In this document: positions 7,873 through 18,049 of the stretch, piece after piece
Numbering within the stretch: the stretch's first letter is position 1
How the letters are laid out: the number at the start of each line of letters is the position of its first letter
Source: Actinocorallia populi
GTDB lineage: Bacteria > Actinomycetota > Actinomycetes > Streptosporangiales > Streptosporangiaceae
NCBI RefSeq assembly: GCF_002995495.1
Contig: NZ_PVZV01000009.1
Coordinates: 170,888-234,887, forward strand
Direction of reading: 5' to 3'
DNA: 64,000 nt
Translations under genes and position numbers: made by a program
The notes under the pieces: model-generated
The model's database searches: none
Seen by the model: the letters and a program-made list of their open reading frames with translations, nothing else
Told to the model about the DNA's origin: nothing

Positions 7873-9914
7873 CCGCACAGAACATCGAGCCCCTGCTCCC
7901 CGAGGACCCGCGCGTACTGGGCGGGTACCGGACGCTCGGCAGGCTCGGCGCGGGCGGTATGGGCGTCGTCTACCTGGGGGCCGGCCAGGACGGGCGGCAG
8001 GTCGCCATCAAGGTGATCCGCCGGGAGTTCGCGGCCGACCCCGGCTACCGGGCGAGGTTCGAGTCGGAGGTCGCGAACGCGAGCCGCGTCGCGTCCTTCT
8101 GCACCGCGGCCGTGCTGGCGTACGGGGAGCAGGACGGCATGCCGTTCCTGGTCACCGAGTTCGTGCCGGGCATGTCCCTGAAGGACTACGTCGAGGAGCG
8201 CGGCGCGTTCCCCCCGGCGCAGCTGCGCGGCCTCGTCATCGGCATCGCCACGGCGCTTCTGGCGATCCACACGGCGCGGCTCGTGCACCGCGACCTCAAA
8301 CCGCACAACGTGCTGCTCGCCGAGGACGGGCCGCGCGTCATCGACTTCGGCATCGCACGGGCGACGGACGCGACGAGCCAGCACACCGCGACCGGCGTGG
8401 TGGTCGGCAGCCCCGGCTGGATCGCGCCGGAGCAGCTCTTCGAGAACATGGTCTCCACGGCGGGAGACATCTTCGCCTGGGGCAGCCTCGTGGCCTACGC
8501 CGCGACGGGGAGGCACCCGTACGGCACCGGCAACATGATGGTGCTGGCCGTGCGCGCCCAGCAGGGTGCGCACGACCTCTCGGGCGTCCCGATGGAACTG
8601 CTCCCGCTGGTGGAGGCCGCGCTCCACCCGGACCCGGCCCGCCGGCCCACCGGGGAGCAGATCCTCACCCGGCTGATGGGCGCCGCGGGCGAGCAGGAGG
8701 CGCACACCCAGATCAGCTCGGTGTGGACTCCTGGCTTCCTTCCGGAGGCTCCGCGCGCCTTCACGAACCTGGGCGGAACCCTCGCGCCGCACCAGCAGCC
8801 GCCGAGGCAGACGCTGCCGCCGCACCAGCGGCCTTCCGGGGCGACGTGGATGTCGGCCCCCAATGCCCCGCAGTACCAGGCCACCTATCCCGGTGCCCAC
8901 GGCGTCCATACGCCTCCGCCCGTCCCGATGCCTCCCTCCGGGCCTCCCGCGCCGAGAAAGAACCGCTGGGTCGTTCCGGTGTCGGCTGTCGCGGCGGTCT
9001 CTCTGCTGGCGACGCTCGGCTACTTCGGCAGAGGGATGCTGGGAGAGAAGACCGACCCCCCGGGGAACGGGAACCAGACGGGTCTGGCTCCCTCAGGGCA
9101 GAACGGCGCATCTCTCGCCGTGCCGGAGGAGGCGGCCAAGGCACTGAGCGACGCCGCTCCCGCGGTGGAGAAGCTCTACAGCTACGACTACAAGGACCCG
9201 GCGTCCTTCAAGGACGAGGGCCTTCCCGTCCTCCCGTCCTTCCTGCAGCAGTGGAACCAGACGCACTGGACGGCCGAGGAGCTCAAGAACGCCAAGTTGG
9301 ACAAGCGCGGGGCGGTACTCAAGCTCTCCTCGCTGGGCGTCATCTCCGCAGCCGGGGACCGGGTGGAGGCCGTGGTGTCGGGCGACCGGAGGAGTACTTC
9401 GGCGTACGGGCCGGTAGACGAGTCGATCGAGGCACGCGTACGGCTCGTCAAGGGGGGCGGTGGCTGGACGGTCCACGATGTCTCGAACGTCGACGAGAAC
9501 CAGGAGCCGGTCCAGGACACGGGGGCGGCCTGGCCCGATGCGGAGGGGAAGGCCCTGGTGCAGGCGGCGTCCGCCTGCCTGGGCAAGTACCTCACCCTGA
9601 CCTTCGAGACGAAGGACATCCACGGGAGCGACGTCCGGGGCTGCCTGGCGGACCGGGCGCTGACCGGTGACCTGCCCGCCTGGCAGAACGAGCTCAGCCA
9701 GCAGGAGTCCGTGCACGGCGTCATGCTGGACACCGCGTTCCAGACGGTTCCTGCCGTCTCGAACGGGCCCGTGCTGCTGGTGAGCACCAAGACCGTCAAG
9801 CGTTCCGGGGCGAGTTCGGAACGGGTGTACGGGATCGTCTGGCGGATGACCATGACGCAGACGGACGGAATCTGGCGGGCCGCACGCATCGAGCGGCTGA
9901 GCAAGTTCGAGTGA
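7869..9914 (+). CDS. Receptor-type Ser/Thr protein kinase (PASTA-less)
   Basis: A 681-residue Hanks-type kinase. Gly-rich loop LGAGGMG (~residue 30), Lys in VAIKVI, catalytic HRDLKPHN (~140), DFGIA and an activation loop with several Thr are all present, so it should be active. A Pro-rich juxtamembrane region (about 290-360) leads to one helix (VVPVSAVAAVSLLATLGYFG, about 366-386) and a ~290-residue outer domain with no PASTA repeats; two Cys (ASACLGKYL, VRGCLADRA) may pair. It overlaps the preceding gene by 4 nt and is followed 7 nt later by a mycosin gene, linking signalling to type VII secretion. Confidence 0.92.
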   Translation: MTAQNIEPLLPEDPRVLGGYRTLGRLGAGGMGVVYLGAGQDGRQVAIKVIRREFAADPGYRARFESEVANASRVASFCTAAVLAYGEQDGMPFLVTEFVPGMSLKDYVEERGAFPPAQLRGLVIGIATALLAIHTARLVHRDLKPHNVLLAEDGPRVIDFGIARATDATSQHTATGVVVGSPGWIAPEQLFENMVSTAGDIFAWGSLVAYAATGRHPYGTGNMMVLAVRAQQGAHDLSGVPMELLPLVEAALHPDPARRPTGEQILTRLMGAAGEQEAHTQISSVWTPGFLPEAPRAFTNLGGTLAPHQQPPRQTLPPHQRPSGATWMSAPNAPQYQATYPGAHGVHTPPPVPMPPSGPPAPRKNRWVVPVSAVAAVSLLATLGYFGRGMLGEKTDPPGNGNQTGLAPSGQNGASLAVPEEAAKALSDAAPAVEKLYSYDYKDPASFKDEGLPVLPSFLQQWNQTHWTAEELKNAKLDKRGAVLKLSSLGVISAAGDRVEAVVSGDRRSTSAYGPVDESIEARVRLVKGGGGWTVHDVSNVDENQEPVQDTGAAWPDAEGKALVQAASACLGKYLTLTFETKDIHGSDVRGCLADRALTGDLPAWQNELSQQESVHGVMLDTAFQTVPAVSNGPVLLVSTKTVKRSGASSERVYGIVWRMTMTQTDGIWRAARIERLSKFE

Positions 9915-9921
9915 GACCGGC

Positions 9922-11094
9922 GTGAACATCGGAATGGGTTATTTTCTGAGCAGCGGGCGACCCCTGGGAGCGCTGGCCACGGCGCTCGTCCTTGCCCCTT
10001 TTCTTCCCCCGGCTGCCGCGCAGGCGGCTCCCGCGGGGTGTGAGATACCGCCGGGGAAGGCCAAGATGGGCGGGGAGCCGTGGGCGCAGCAGGTGCTGAA
10101 CGTGACCGAGGCGCACCGGCTGACGACCGGGCGGGGGGTCGTGGTGGCCGTGGTGGACAGCGGCGTGGACTTCGGGAACCCGCAGCTGAAGGGGCAGTCC
10201 GCCGGGGCGGTCGACCTGACCCGGACGGAGCTGTCCGACTGCGCGGCGCACGGGACGGGAGTCGCGGGGATCATCGCGGCGAAGCAGTTGCCGGAGGTGC
10301 CGTTCGTGGGGGTGGCCCCGGGGGCGCGGATCCTGTCCATCAAGGTGGCCGCCGACGAGCGGAACAACTCTGATCTGCTGCTCGCCCAGGGGATCCTGCG
10401 GGCCGTCAAGCAGAAGGCGCGGGTCATCAACGTCTCGGCGCAGACGGCGGTGAACAGCAAGGTGCTGCGCCAGGCCGTCGAGTACGCGCAGAAGAAGGAC
10501 GTGGTGGTCGTGGCGGCGGCGGGGAACGTCGACCCGAAGAACACAGGGACGGCCGTGCCCGCGTACCCCGCGCAGTATCCGGGGGTGCTCTCGGTGGGCG
10601 CGGTGGACAGCACGGGCAAGGTGACGGCCTTCTCGGACGTCGCGACGCGGGTCTCCGTCGTCGCCCCGGGGATCGGGATCACCAGCACGTGGCCGGGTTC
10701 GGGATGGTCGTTCGGGTACGAGGGCACCAGTTTCGCCGCGCCGTTCGTCTCGGGGGTGGCCGCGCTGGTGCGGGCGGCGTACCCGAAGATGGCGGCCGCG
10801 GAGGTCGTGCGGCGGATCGAGACGACCGCGGACGGCAGCAAGGGGCTCGGCAGCGGCGGCGGCCTGGTCAACCCGCTGCAGGCCGTCAGTGCTCAGATGG
10901 CCGCCGAGCAGGCGGGCATGGAGCCGCGCGACGTGCACATGCCCCGGATGCCCGAGGAGGACGACCGGCCCGGGAACATCGCGCTGGGCGTCATGGGCGC
11001 CGCCCTGGGGACGGCGGCCGTGGCGCTCGCCGTCGGGTCGGCGGTGCCGCACGGCCGCCGTCGCCGCTGGGCGGCCGGCCGGCCGCCCGGGTAG
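9922..11094 (+). CDS. mycP: Mycosin (type VII secretion-associated subtilisin-like protease) 1
   Basis: The 390-residue product has a signal peptide (LATALVLAPFLPPAAAQA), an S8 protease domain and a C-terminal helix (IALGVMGAALGTAAVALAVG) with a basic tail. The catalytic triad is intact: Asp79 in VVDSGVD, His110 in AAHGTGVAG, Ser270 in GTSFAAP. MycP proteases anchor at the outer face of the membrane, cap the ESX channel and trim substrates. The GTG at 9922 was used; an ATG four codons later (9934) is possible. EccC lies just downstream on the other strand. Confidence 0.92.
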   Translation: MNIGMGYFLSSGRPLGALATALVLAPFLPPAAAQAAPAGCEIPPGKAKMGGEPWAQQVLNVTEAHRLTTGRGVVVAVVDSGVDFGNPQLKGQSAGAVDLTRTELSDCAAHGTGVAGIIAAKQLPEVPFVGVAPGARILSIKVAADERNNSDLLLAQGILRAVKQKARVINVSAQTAVNSKVLRQAVEYAQKKDVVVVAAAGNVDPKNTGTAVPAYPAQYPGVLSVGAVDSTGKVTAFSDVATRVSVVAPGIGITSTWPGSGWSFGYEGTSFAAPFVSGVAALVRAAYPKMAAAEVVRRIETTADGSKGLGSGGGLVNPLQAVSAQMAAEQAGMEPRDVHMPRMPEEDDRPGNIALGVMGAALGTAAVALAVGSAVPHGRRRRWAAGRPPG

Positions 11095-11121
11095 GCGGGT
11101 CCGGACCGGCCGGGCGGCGGG

Positions 11122-14100
11122 TCAGCCGCCCCGGTAGGCGGTCTGGATCAGCCGGACGCCCGCGCGCCGGTCCACCAGCCGGCCACGGCCGGGCGGCAGC
11201 GCCTCGGCGCGGACGTTGCCCAGCAGCGCGCCCTCGTCCTTGCTGCCCGACATGATCAGGCCGGGCGAGCTCATCTCGCGGATGCGCTGGACGACCGGGT
11301 CGTACATGGCGCGTCCCGCTCCGCCGCCCGCGCGGGCGAGGATGATGTGCAGGCCGATGTCGCGGGCCTGCGGCAGCAGTTCCACGATCGGGCTCAGCGG
11401 GTTGTTGGACGTGGCGACCAGTTCGTAGTCGTCGATGACCACGAACAGGTCGGCGCCCGACCACCAGGAGCGCTCCTTGAGCTGCACGGGGGTCAGGTCC
11501 GCGGGGGGCAGCCGGTTGATCAGCGCCCCGTGGATGCCCTTGAGCAGCGGCTCGGCCGCCGTCGAGGATGCGGCGTAGCCGATCTGGTGCTCGGTGCCGG
11601 CCTCCTCCAGCATGGAGCGCCGGTAGTCCAGGAAGATCAGCCGGGCCTCCGCGGGGGTGAACCGGCCGGTGATGCCCTCCACGATGAGGCGCATCAGGTT
11701 GGACTTGCCGCACTCGGTGTCGCCGAAGACCAGGAAGTGCGGGTCGGCGGTGAAGTCGAGCATGACCGGCGACAACGAGTCCTCGTCGATCCCGATGGGG
11801 ATCTTCTTGCCGCCGTCCTTGGGCATCTCCTCGACCGACAGCAGGGACGGCAGCAGCCGGACCTTCGGCGCGCCGGGACCCTGCCAGGATCCGGCGAGGC
11901 GGTTGACGAGGTCGGGCACCCCTTCGGCGAGGTCGTCGGCGTTCTGCACGCCGTCCACGCGGGGGAGCGCGGTCAGGAAGTGCAGCCCTTCGCGGGTCAG
12001 GCCGCGGCCGGGCGCGTCCTCGGGGACGTTCGCGGCGAGCCTGCGGTCCACCTCGGACTCGTACGGGTCGCCCAGGCGCAGCTCCAGGCGGGTGCCGAAG
12101 AGGTCGCGGATGGACATCCGGAACTCCGACCACTTGTGGGTGGCGGCGACGACGTGGACGCCGTAGCCGAGACCGCGCGACGCCAGTTCGGTGACGGCCT
12201 CCTCCAGCGCCTCGTAGTCCTGGCGGAGGGTGAGCCAGCCGTCCACGACGAGGAAGACGTCGCCGAACGGGTCGTCTGCGAACTCCCCGGCGGCACGCCT
12301 GCGGCGGTAGGAGTCCATGGAGTCGACGCCGAGTTCGGCGAAGCGCCGCTCCCGCTGGTCCAGGAGCGTGGTGACCTCGGCGACGGTGCGGCGCACGCGG
12401 TCGGCGTCGAGCCGGGAGGCGACCCCGCCGACGTGGGGGAGCCCCGCCAGCTGCGCGAGGGAGCCGCCGCCGAAGTCCAGGCAGTAGAACTGCACCTCGC
12501 GGGGCGTGTGCTGGAGCGCCAGCGAGCAGATGAGCGTGCGCAGCGCGGTGGACTTGCCGCTGCGCGGCGCGCCCGCGACGCCGACGTGCCCGGCGGCTCC
12601 GGACAGGTCGAGCCAGAACGGGTCGCGGCGCTGGTCGAAGGGCCGGTCGACGATGCCGACGACGGTGTGCAGGGGGCGTCTGCCGCCGTCGCGGGGGATG
12701 AGGCCGTCCAGGGTGGGGGGCTCGGCCAGCGGCGGCAGCCAGATCTGGTGGGCGGCGGGGCCGAGCCCGTTCATCTGCTTGACGACGGCGTCGAACAGGG
12801 TCTCCTGCGACTCCTTGCGCTCGGGCTCCTGCTGTGCGGGCTCCTGCCGCTCCTGTGCGGCCAGGGGAGCGGGCGTCGCGGTGTAGGGGACGATCCTGCG
12901 CGCCTGCCCGGAGGAGTCCTGCATGCCGGAGGCCGCGGCGACCTCCTCGGAGACGGGGCCCGACACGTACGCGGCGCGGAACCGCGTCATCTGCTCGGTG
13001 CCGACCTTCAGGTAACCGTGGCCGGGAGCCTGCGGAAGCTCGTAGGCGTCCGGGACGCCCAGGACGACCCGCGACTCCATCGCCGAGAACGTGCGCAGAC
13101 CTATCCGGTACGACAGGTGCGTGTCCAGGCCGCGCAGCTTGCCCTCCTCCAGGCGCTGCGACGCCAGCAGCAGGTGCACGCCGAGCGAACGGCCGAGCCG
13201 TCCGATCATCACGAACAGCTCGGCGAACTCGGGCTTGGCCGACAGGAGCTCGCTGAACTCGTCCAGGACGAGGAAGAGCGTGGGCATCGGCTTGAGGTCC
13301 ACGCCCTGCTCGCGGGCCTTCTCGTAGTCGCGCAGCGAGGCGTAGTTGCCCGCGGCGCGCAGGAGCTCCTGTCGCCGGACCATCTCGCCGTGCAGCGCGT
13401 CGTACATGCGGTCGACGAGGGGGAGCTCGTCCTCGAGGTTGGTGATGACGGCGGACACGTGGTGCAGCCCGTCCATGCCCAGGAAGGTCGCGCCGCCCTT
13501 GAAGTCGACGAGGACGAAGTTGAGGACCTCCGACGAGTGCGTCATCGCCAGGCCCAGCACCAGGGTGCGCAGGAACTCCGACTTTCCGGCGCCGGTCGCG
13601 CCGATGCACAGGCCGTGCGGGCCGAAGCCGCCCTGCGCGGCCTCCTTGATGTCGAGTTCGACGGGGCGCCCGGAGGGGTCCACGCCGACGGGCACGCGCA
13701 GCCGGCTGCGGGGCGGGCGCGGCCGCCAGGAGGAGGCCAGGTCCACCCGGCGGGGGTCGGTGATGCCGAACAGCTGCGTGAGCGTCGTCGCGCCGGCCAG
13801 CGCGTCCTCGCCCGCCTCCTCGGCGGCGCTGGCGCGCAGCGGCGCGAGCTGGCGGGCGAGCGCCTCGGCCTGGGGGATCGACACCTGGTCGGGCACGCCG
13901 ATGCGGGTCGCGGCCTCCCGGCCGGTGTGGTCGCGGGTGATCATCGCCATCTGCCGGGGCGCCGCCCGCAGCCGCAGCGTCAGGTCGTCGCTGACCGGCG
14001 GGAGCGTCTCGGCCAGGTCGAGGACGGTGACGCCCTCGATGCCCTCGGCGAGCTGGGTGTCGTAGGGCACCTGGCCGCCGTCGAGGACGACCACGTGGTA

Positions 14101-15033
14101 GGGCAGGTCGTCCAGGGACAGGCCGCGGCCGAACCGCGGGCGGTTCTGGATCTCCAGCATCTTCTCCAGGTCGCCCAGGCCGGTGGTGATGAGCCGGGCG
14201 GGTCCGGCGGCGTCCAGCTCGGTGGGGTGCAGGGCGTGCGGGAGCCACTTCACCCAGTCCCACGCGGCGAGCCGCTCGGGCGAGGCGCAGACGGAGATGC
14301 GCACGTCGTCGGGGGTGTGGAAGGCGGCCAGGTGCAGCAGCATCGCGCGGGTCAGGCCGTGGGCGGTGCGGGGGTCGCCGCCGGGCACGACCCGGGCGAA
14401 GGAGCGCAGCGCCACCGCGACGGGCAGGTCGGGGACGGTGGAGTGGGTGCGGGTGAAGCGGCCGAGCGCCCCGGCCGTCATCGGCTCCAGGTCCTCGACC
14501 GGTTTGCTGTCCGGCGGGATGAGCTCCAGCGCGAGCCGCTGCGGGCCGCGGGCGATGCGCACGTTGACGAAGTCGTCGTCGGTGGTGCGGCGCTCCCACA
14601 GCCGGTCGCTCATCACCAGGGTGGGCAGCGCGGCGGGGTCGGGGCTGCCCCACTCCAGCGCGTCGCGCTGCTCCTTGGCCGCGGTGCGCACCTTGGTCCT
14701 GACCTGGCCGAGGTAGCGCAGGTAGTCGCGGCGCTCGGCGTTCAGCTTCACCTTGCGCTCGCCGCTGCCGCGGCCCAGCTGGCCGACCATCATGCCCAGC
14801 ATGGAGACGGCGAACAGGCCGCTGGCCACCCAGGTGAGGGGGCTGGAGCCGGGCTGGGCGACCATGAGGATCATCGCCCCGGACCCGGCCATCATCGGCA
14901 GGTACATCAGCGCCTGGCGGCCGCCTTCGGAGACCTGCTCCGGGATCTCCGGGGGAGATTCCAGGAGGATCTCTCCGCGTGGCATTTGGGGCGGTTTGCG
15001 ACGTTCGCCGCGACGGACCAGCTCCGTGCTCAT
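11122..15033 (-). CDS. eccC: EccC, fused type VII secretion FtsK/SpoIIIE-type ATPase
   Basis: A 1303-residue protein with two N-terminal membrane helices (about residues 40-85) and three P-loop ATPase domains with GATGAGKS (~480), APRSGKST (~820) and DTECGKSN (~1105). The first has LVDFKGG as a Walker B-type segment. This is the EccCa and EccCb pair in one chain, as in most actinobacteria outside some mycobacterial loci. It powers and gates ESX export and recognises WXG100 substrates by their tails. The ATG at 15033 follows a GAGGGGGA ribosome site; a GTG 9 codons upstream (15060) is the alternative. It is transcribed divergently from eccD. Confidence 0.95.
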   Translation of the reverse strand: MSTELVRRGERRKPPQMPRGEILLESPPEIPEQVSEGGRQALMYLPMMAGSGAMILMVAQPGSSPLTWVASGLFAVSMLGMMVGQLGRGSGERKVKLNAERRDYLRYLGQVRTKVRTAAKEQRDALEWGSPDPAALPTLVMSDRLWERRTTDDDFVNVRIARGPQRLALELIPPDSKPVEDLEPMTAGALGRFTRTHSTVPDLPVAVALRSFARVVPGGDPRTAHGLTRAMLLHLAAFHTPDDVRISVCASPERLAAWDWVKWLPHALHPTELDAAGPARLITTGLGDLEKMLEIQNRPRFGRGLSLDDLPYHVVVLDGGQVPYDTQLAEGIEGVTVLDLAETLPPVSDDLTLRLRAAPRQMAMITRDHTGREAATRIGVPDQVSIPQAEALARQLAPLRASAAEEAGEDALAGATTLTQLFGITDPRRVDLASSWRPRPPRSRLRVPVGVDPSGRPVELDIKEAAQGGFGPHGLCIGATGAGKSEFLRTLVLGLAMTHSSEVLNFVLVDFKGGATFLGMDGLHHVSAVITNLEDELPLVDRMYDALHGEMVRRQELLRAAGNYASLRDYEKAREQGVDLKPMPTLFLVLDEFSELLSAKPEFAELFVMIGRLGRSLGVHLLLASQRLEEGKLRGLDTHLSYRIGLRTFSAMESRVVLGVPDAYELPQAPGHGYLKVGTEQMTRFRAAYVSGPVSEEVAAASGMQDSSGQARRIVPYTATPAPLAAQERQEPAQQEPERKESQETLFDAVVKQMNGLGPAAHQIWLPPLAEPPTLDGLIPRDGGRRPLHTVVGIVDRPFDQRRDPFWLDLSGAAGHVGVAGAPRSGKSTALRTLICSLALQHTPREVQFYCLDFGGGSLAQLAGLPHVGGVASRLDADRVRRTVAEVTTLLDQRERRFAELGVDSMDSYRRRRAAGEFADDPFGDVFLVVDGWLTLRQDYEALEEAVTELASRGLGYGVHVVAATHKWSEFRMSIRDLFGTRLELRLGDPYESEVDRRLAANVPEDAPGRGLTREGLHFLTALPRVDGVQNADDLAEGVPDLVNRLAGSWQGPGAPKVRLLPSLLSVEEMPKDGGKKIPIGIDEDSLSPVMLDFTADPHFLVFGDTECGKSNLMRLIVEGITGRFTPAEARLIFLDYRRSMLEEAGTEHQIGYAASSTAAEPLLKGIHGALINRLPPADLTPVQLKERSWWSGADLFVVIDDYELVATSNNPLSPIVELLPQARDIGLHIILARAGGGAGRAMYDPVVQRIREMSSPGLIMSGSKDEGALLGNVRAEALPPGRGRLVDRRAGVRLIQTAYRGG

Positions 15034-15127
15034 CGCTGTAAGTTCCCCCTCGTCGTCCACCTTTGGTATGAACGAGCATCCTAGAGACCCGTGATCTTAT
15101 GAACTCCCCAGCGACTGGAGGAACCCG

Positions 15128-16495
15128 GTGGAGCTGTGCAGGATCACCGTCGCCGGTCCTGCCCGCCGTATCGACCTGTCCCTGCCTGCCGACGTCCCGT
15201 TCGGCTCGCTGCTTCCGGTACTGATCCGCAATTCCGGCCCTGACCTGGCCAATTCCGGATTGGCGCACGGCGGATGGGTGCTGCAACGGCTGGACGAGGC
15301 GCCGTTCGACCTCGGAATCTCGCCTCAGCAGGCGAATGTCAAAGACGGTGAGGTGCTCTACCTGCGGCCGCAGATGGCGCCGCTGCCCGAACCGGCGTTC
15401 GACGACGTCCCCGACGTCATCGCGACCGCCGTCCGGGAACGCCCCGACCGGTGGAAGCCCGCCCTGACCAGGGCCACGGGCCTGGGCGCGGGCGCCTTCA
15501 TCCTCCTTTTCGGCGCGTACCTGATCGTCACCAGGGGCGGCGGGTGGGCGCCCTACCTGGCCGGAGCCGTCACCGTCCTGCTGCTCGGCGGGGCCGCCGC
15601 GGCGTCCCGGGCCAAGGGCGACGCCGGAGCGGGCGCCGTGCTCGGCCACCTCGCGCTGCTCTACGGCTTCCTGGCGGGCTTCCTCGCCCCCGGAGCCGAA
15701 CTCGGCGCGGCCCAGCTGCTGGCGGGCGGCGCGGTCATGCTGCTGGTCGCCGTCCTGGCGGGCTTCGCGGTGAGCGACGGCCTGTCGGTCTTCGCCGGGT
15801 ACGCGCTCGCCGGACTGATCGGCACGCTGGCGGGCGGAATCGGGCTGGGCTTCCCCGGCCTCGGCGGGGCGGGCACCGCGGCGATCATCGTCGCGCCCGT
15901 CCTGGCGCTCACCCCGCTCACCCCCGCGCTGGCCTTCCGATTGTCGCGGGTGACGCTGCCGCCCGTCCCGACCAGCGCCGAGGACCTGCGCTCGGACACC
16001 CTGATGGTGGACGGGCAGGCCGTGCTGGACCGCACGGCCGTCGCCGACCGGATCGTCACCGGCGTCAACGCCGGGATCGGGCTGGCCGCCGCCGTCGCCA
16101 TGGTCCTGCTGATGTCCGGCGACGGCTGGTCCCCGCCGACCATGGCGGGCGTCGTCGCGCTCGTCCTGCTGCTGCGCGCCCGGGTCTTCGGCGGCCGCGG
16201 CCAGCGGTTGTGGCTGATCGTGCCGGGCCTGGCCGGGCTCGCCCTGCTGACGGCCGACCTCAGCGCCGGCCTCGACCCGGCCGTCTTCACCGGCGCGGCC
16301 CTGGCCCCGCTGGTCGTGGTGGCCGCCGCGGTCATCGGCATCGGGCTGTGGCTGCCCGGCGCCCACCCGTCCCCGGTGTGGGCCCGCATGCTCGACATCC
16401 TGGACCTCACGCTGATCGTCGCCCTGATCCCGCTGGCCTTCGGCGTGGTCGGGCTGCTGGACAAGGTGCGCGGCATGGCCGCGTCGGTGGGCTGA
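15128..16495 (+). CDS. eccD: EccD, type VII secretion membrane channel subunit
   Basis: A 455-residue protein. An N-terminal ubiquitin-like domain (MELCRITVAGPARRIDLSLPADVPF, about residues 1-85) with the GGWVLQRL and DGEVLYLRP motifs precedes about eleven membrane helices (from GAFILLFGAYLIV to the C-terminus). EccD forms the membrane vestibule of ESX complexes. A GGAGG site lies 7 nt before the GTG start. Its stop overlaps the eccB start (TGATG). Confidence 0.92.
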   Translation: MELCRITVAGPARRIDLSLPADVPFGSLLPVLIRNSGPDLANSGLAHGGWVLQRLDEAPFDLGISPQQANVKDGEVLYLRPQMAPLPEPAFDDVPDVIATAVRERPDRWKPALTRATGLGAGAFILLFGAYLIVTRGGGWAPYLAGAVTVLLLGGAAAASRAKGDAGAGAVLGHLALLYGFLAGFLAPGAELGAAQLLAGGAVMLLVAVLAGFAVSDGLSVFAGYALAGLIGTLAGGIGLGFPGLGGAGTAAIIVAPVLALTPLTPALAFRLSRVTLPPVPTSAEDLRSDTLMVDGQAVLDRTAVADRIVTGVNAGIGLAAAVAMVLLMSGDGWSPPTMAGVVALVLLLRARVFGGRGQRLWLIVPGLAGLALLTADLSAGLDPAVFTGAALAPLVVVAAAVIGIGLWLPGAHPSPVWARMLDILDLTLIVALIPLAFGVVGLLDKVRGMAASVG

Positions 16496-17877
16496 TGCTG
16501 ACCCGCAAGGACCTCGTCCAGGCGCACCGCCTGATGACCATGCGCGCCGGGCAGGCGCTCCTGCTCGGCGAACCCGACAACGCCGACCGGCCGCTGCGCC
16601 GCATCGGCATCGGCATCTTCAGCGGGCTGATGGTGGGCGTCCTGCTCATCGCCGGCTGGGGCATCGCCGGGCTCATCACCAAGGACGGCTCGATCCGCAA
16701 CATGGACGAGGCGACGGTGCTCATCGCCAAGGGCACCGGCACCAAGTACGTCATGTGCCAGACGCAGAAGGACAGGCTGTGCACGGCGGCCAACTACGCC
16801 TCGGCGCGGCTGGCCGTCCAGGGCGGGGAGGTGAAGGTGCGCACCGTGGCGACCAAGTCCCTGTCGAAGTTCCAGCGCGGGCCGCTGATCGGCATCCCCG
16901 GTGCGCCGGACGCACTGCCGTCGTCGCTGGTCGGCGCCCCGTGGTCGGTCTGCGTCAGCACGGTTTCCCACAACGGGATGCGGATCCCGGCCTCGACCCT
17001 GGCCGTCGGACGGGAGCTGGGCGGCACCCCGCTGGAGGCGGGGACGGGCGTCATCGTCGCGGCGAACGGCCGCTACTGGCTGGTCGCGGACGGGACCAGG
17101 ATGGAACTGCACAAGGCGTTCCTCCGCCCGCTCATCCGCGACTACCAGCTCGCCCGCGACTACCAGCCGCTCGAGGTGCCGCCGGTGTGGCTGAACGGGC
17201 TGGTGCCGGGAGCGCAGTTCAAGGCGCCCTCCATCCCCGGCTACGGCACCCGCGGCTCCGCCCCGGCCGGGGGAAAGGCGAAGATCGGTCAGGTCTACAC
17301 GGTCGAGGACTCCGGCGTCTCGGCGCAGCAGTGGTTCGTGCTGCTGCGCGAGGGGCTGGCACCCCTGACCCGGACCGAGGCCTGGCTGCTGGAGAACACC
17401 CCGGGCGCCCCGGCGATCGTCCCGATCTCCCGCACGGTCGCCAACCGGGCGAAGGCCGCGCGGCTCGCCGCGACCGGCCTGCCCGCCGACCCGCCCCGCG
17501 TCGTGGCCTACGACGGCTCGCAGCCGCTGTGCGCCTCCTACGCCGATCCGGGCGAGCCCGAGGCGGGCCTGGCGCTGGGCGCGTCCCTGCCGGCCATCGC
17601 CGACCCGGCCGCCGTCGGCACCCGCGAGGGAGCGCTGGACCAGGTCATCATGCGCCCCGGCACCGGCGTCCTGGCCGCGGTCACCCAGAACGAGACGACC
17701 ACCGCCCACGTCCTCATCACCGAGGACGGCCGGAAGTTCGCCATCCCCACCGCCCAGGACCTCACCAAGCTGGGATACACCCAGGCCCAGGCCCGTCCCG
17801 TCCTGTCCCACCTGATGCAGCTCATGCCCCAGGGGCCGGCGCTGGACGGCAGCGCGGCGGTGCGGCAGATCCCTTGA
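16495..17877 (+). CDS. eccB: EccB, type VII secretion periplasmic/outer-face subunit
   Basis: A 460-residue protein beginning MLTRKDLVQAHRLMTMRAGQ, a conserved EccB N-terminus. One membrane helix follows at about residues 40-63 (FSGLMVGVLLIAGWGIAGLI), then a large outer domain with a probable Cys pair (YVMCQTQKDRLCTA) and the YLVADGTR-like segment (YWLVADGTRMEL). In ESX-5 EccB spans the membrane once and sits on the outer face. It is translationally coupled to eccD. Downstream is a 172-bp gap before the WXG100 genes. Confidence 0.92.
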   Translation: MLTRKDLVQAHRLMTMRAGQALLLGEPDNADRPLRRIGIGIFSGLMVGVLLIAGWGIAGLITKDGSIRNMDEATVLIAKGTGTKYVMCQTQKDRLCTAANYASARLAVQGGEVKVRTVATKSLSKFQRGPLIGIPGAPDALPSSLVGAPWSVCVSTVSHNGMRIPASTLAVGRELGGTPLEAGTGVIVAANGRYWLVADGTRMELHKAFLRPLIRDYQLARDYQPLEVPPVWLNGLVPGAQFKAPSIPGYGTRGSAPAGGKAKIGQVYTVEDSGVSAQQWFVLLREGLAPLTRTEAWLLENTPGAPAIVPISRTVANRAKAARLAATGLPADPPRVVAYDGSQPLCASYADPGEPEAGLALGASLPAIADPAAVGTREGALDQVIMRPGTGVLAAVTQNETTTAHVLITEDGRKFAIPTAQDLTKLGYTQAQARPVLSHLMQLMPQGPALDGSAAVRQIP

Positions 17878-18049
17878 AATTTCACCTAAATAGCGAAGCC
17901 GGCGCCATGACGGAAGGGGCAGATGGGATAACGGTTACATAACGCAGCGTCTGGGTTTCCTATTGTCAAGTGGCAGGGCCGGGCCGATGTGCGTATCGTG
18001 ATCGTCGCTTTGCGAAACGGAAATTCTGTCGCATATATGGAGGTGACGG
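17878..18049 (+). promoter_or_regulatory. Spacer upstream of the WXG100 genes
   Basis: This AT-richer 172-bp gap presumably holds a separate promoter for the abundant WXG100 proteins. TTGTCA occurs near 17963 but no well-spaced -10 was found. A GGAGGTGAC ribosome site closes it. Confidence 0.35.

Noticed and set aside
10991-16366. Very long open frames opposite to eccD and in other frames of eccC
   Set aside because: They are shadows caused by extreme GC content; only the frames with EccC and EccD motifs, ribosome sites and coding third-position bias are real.
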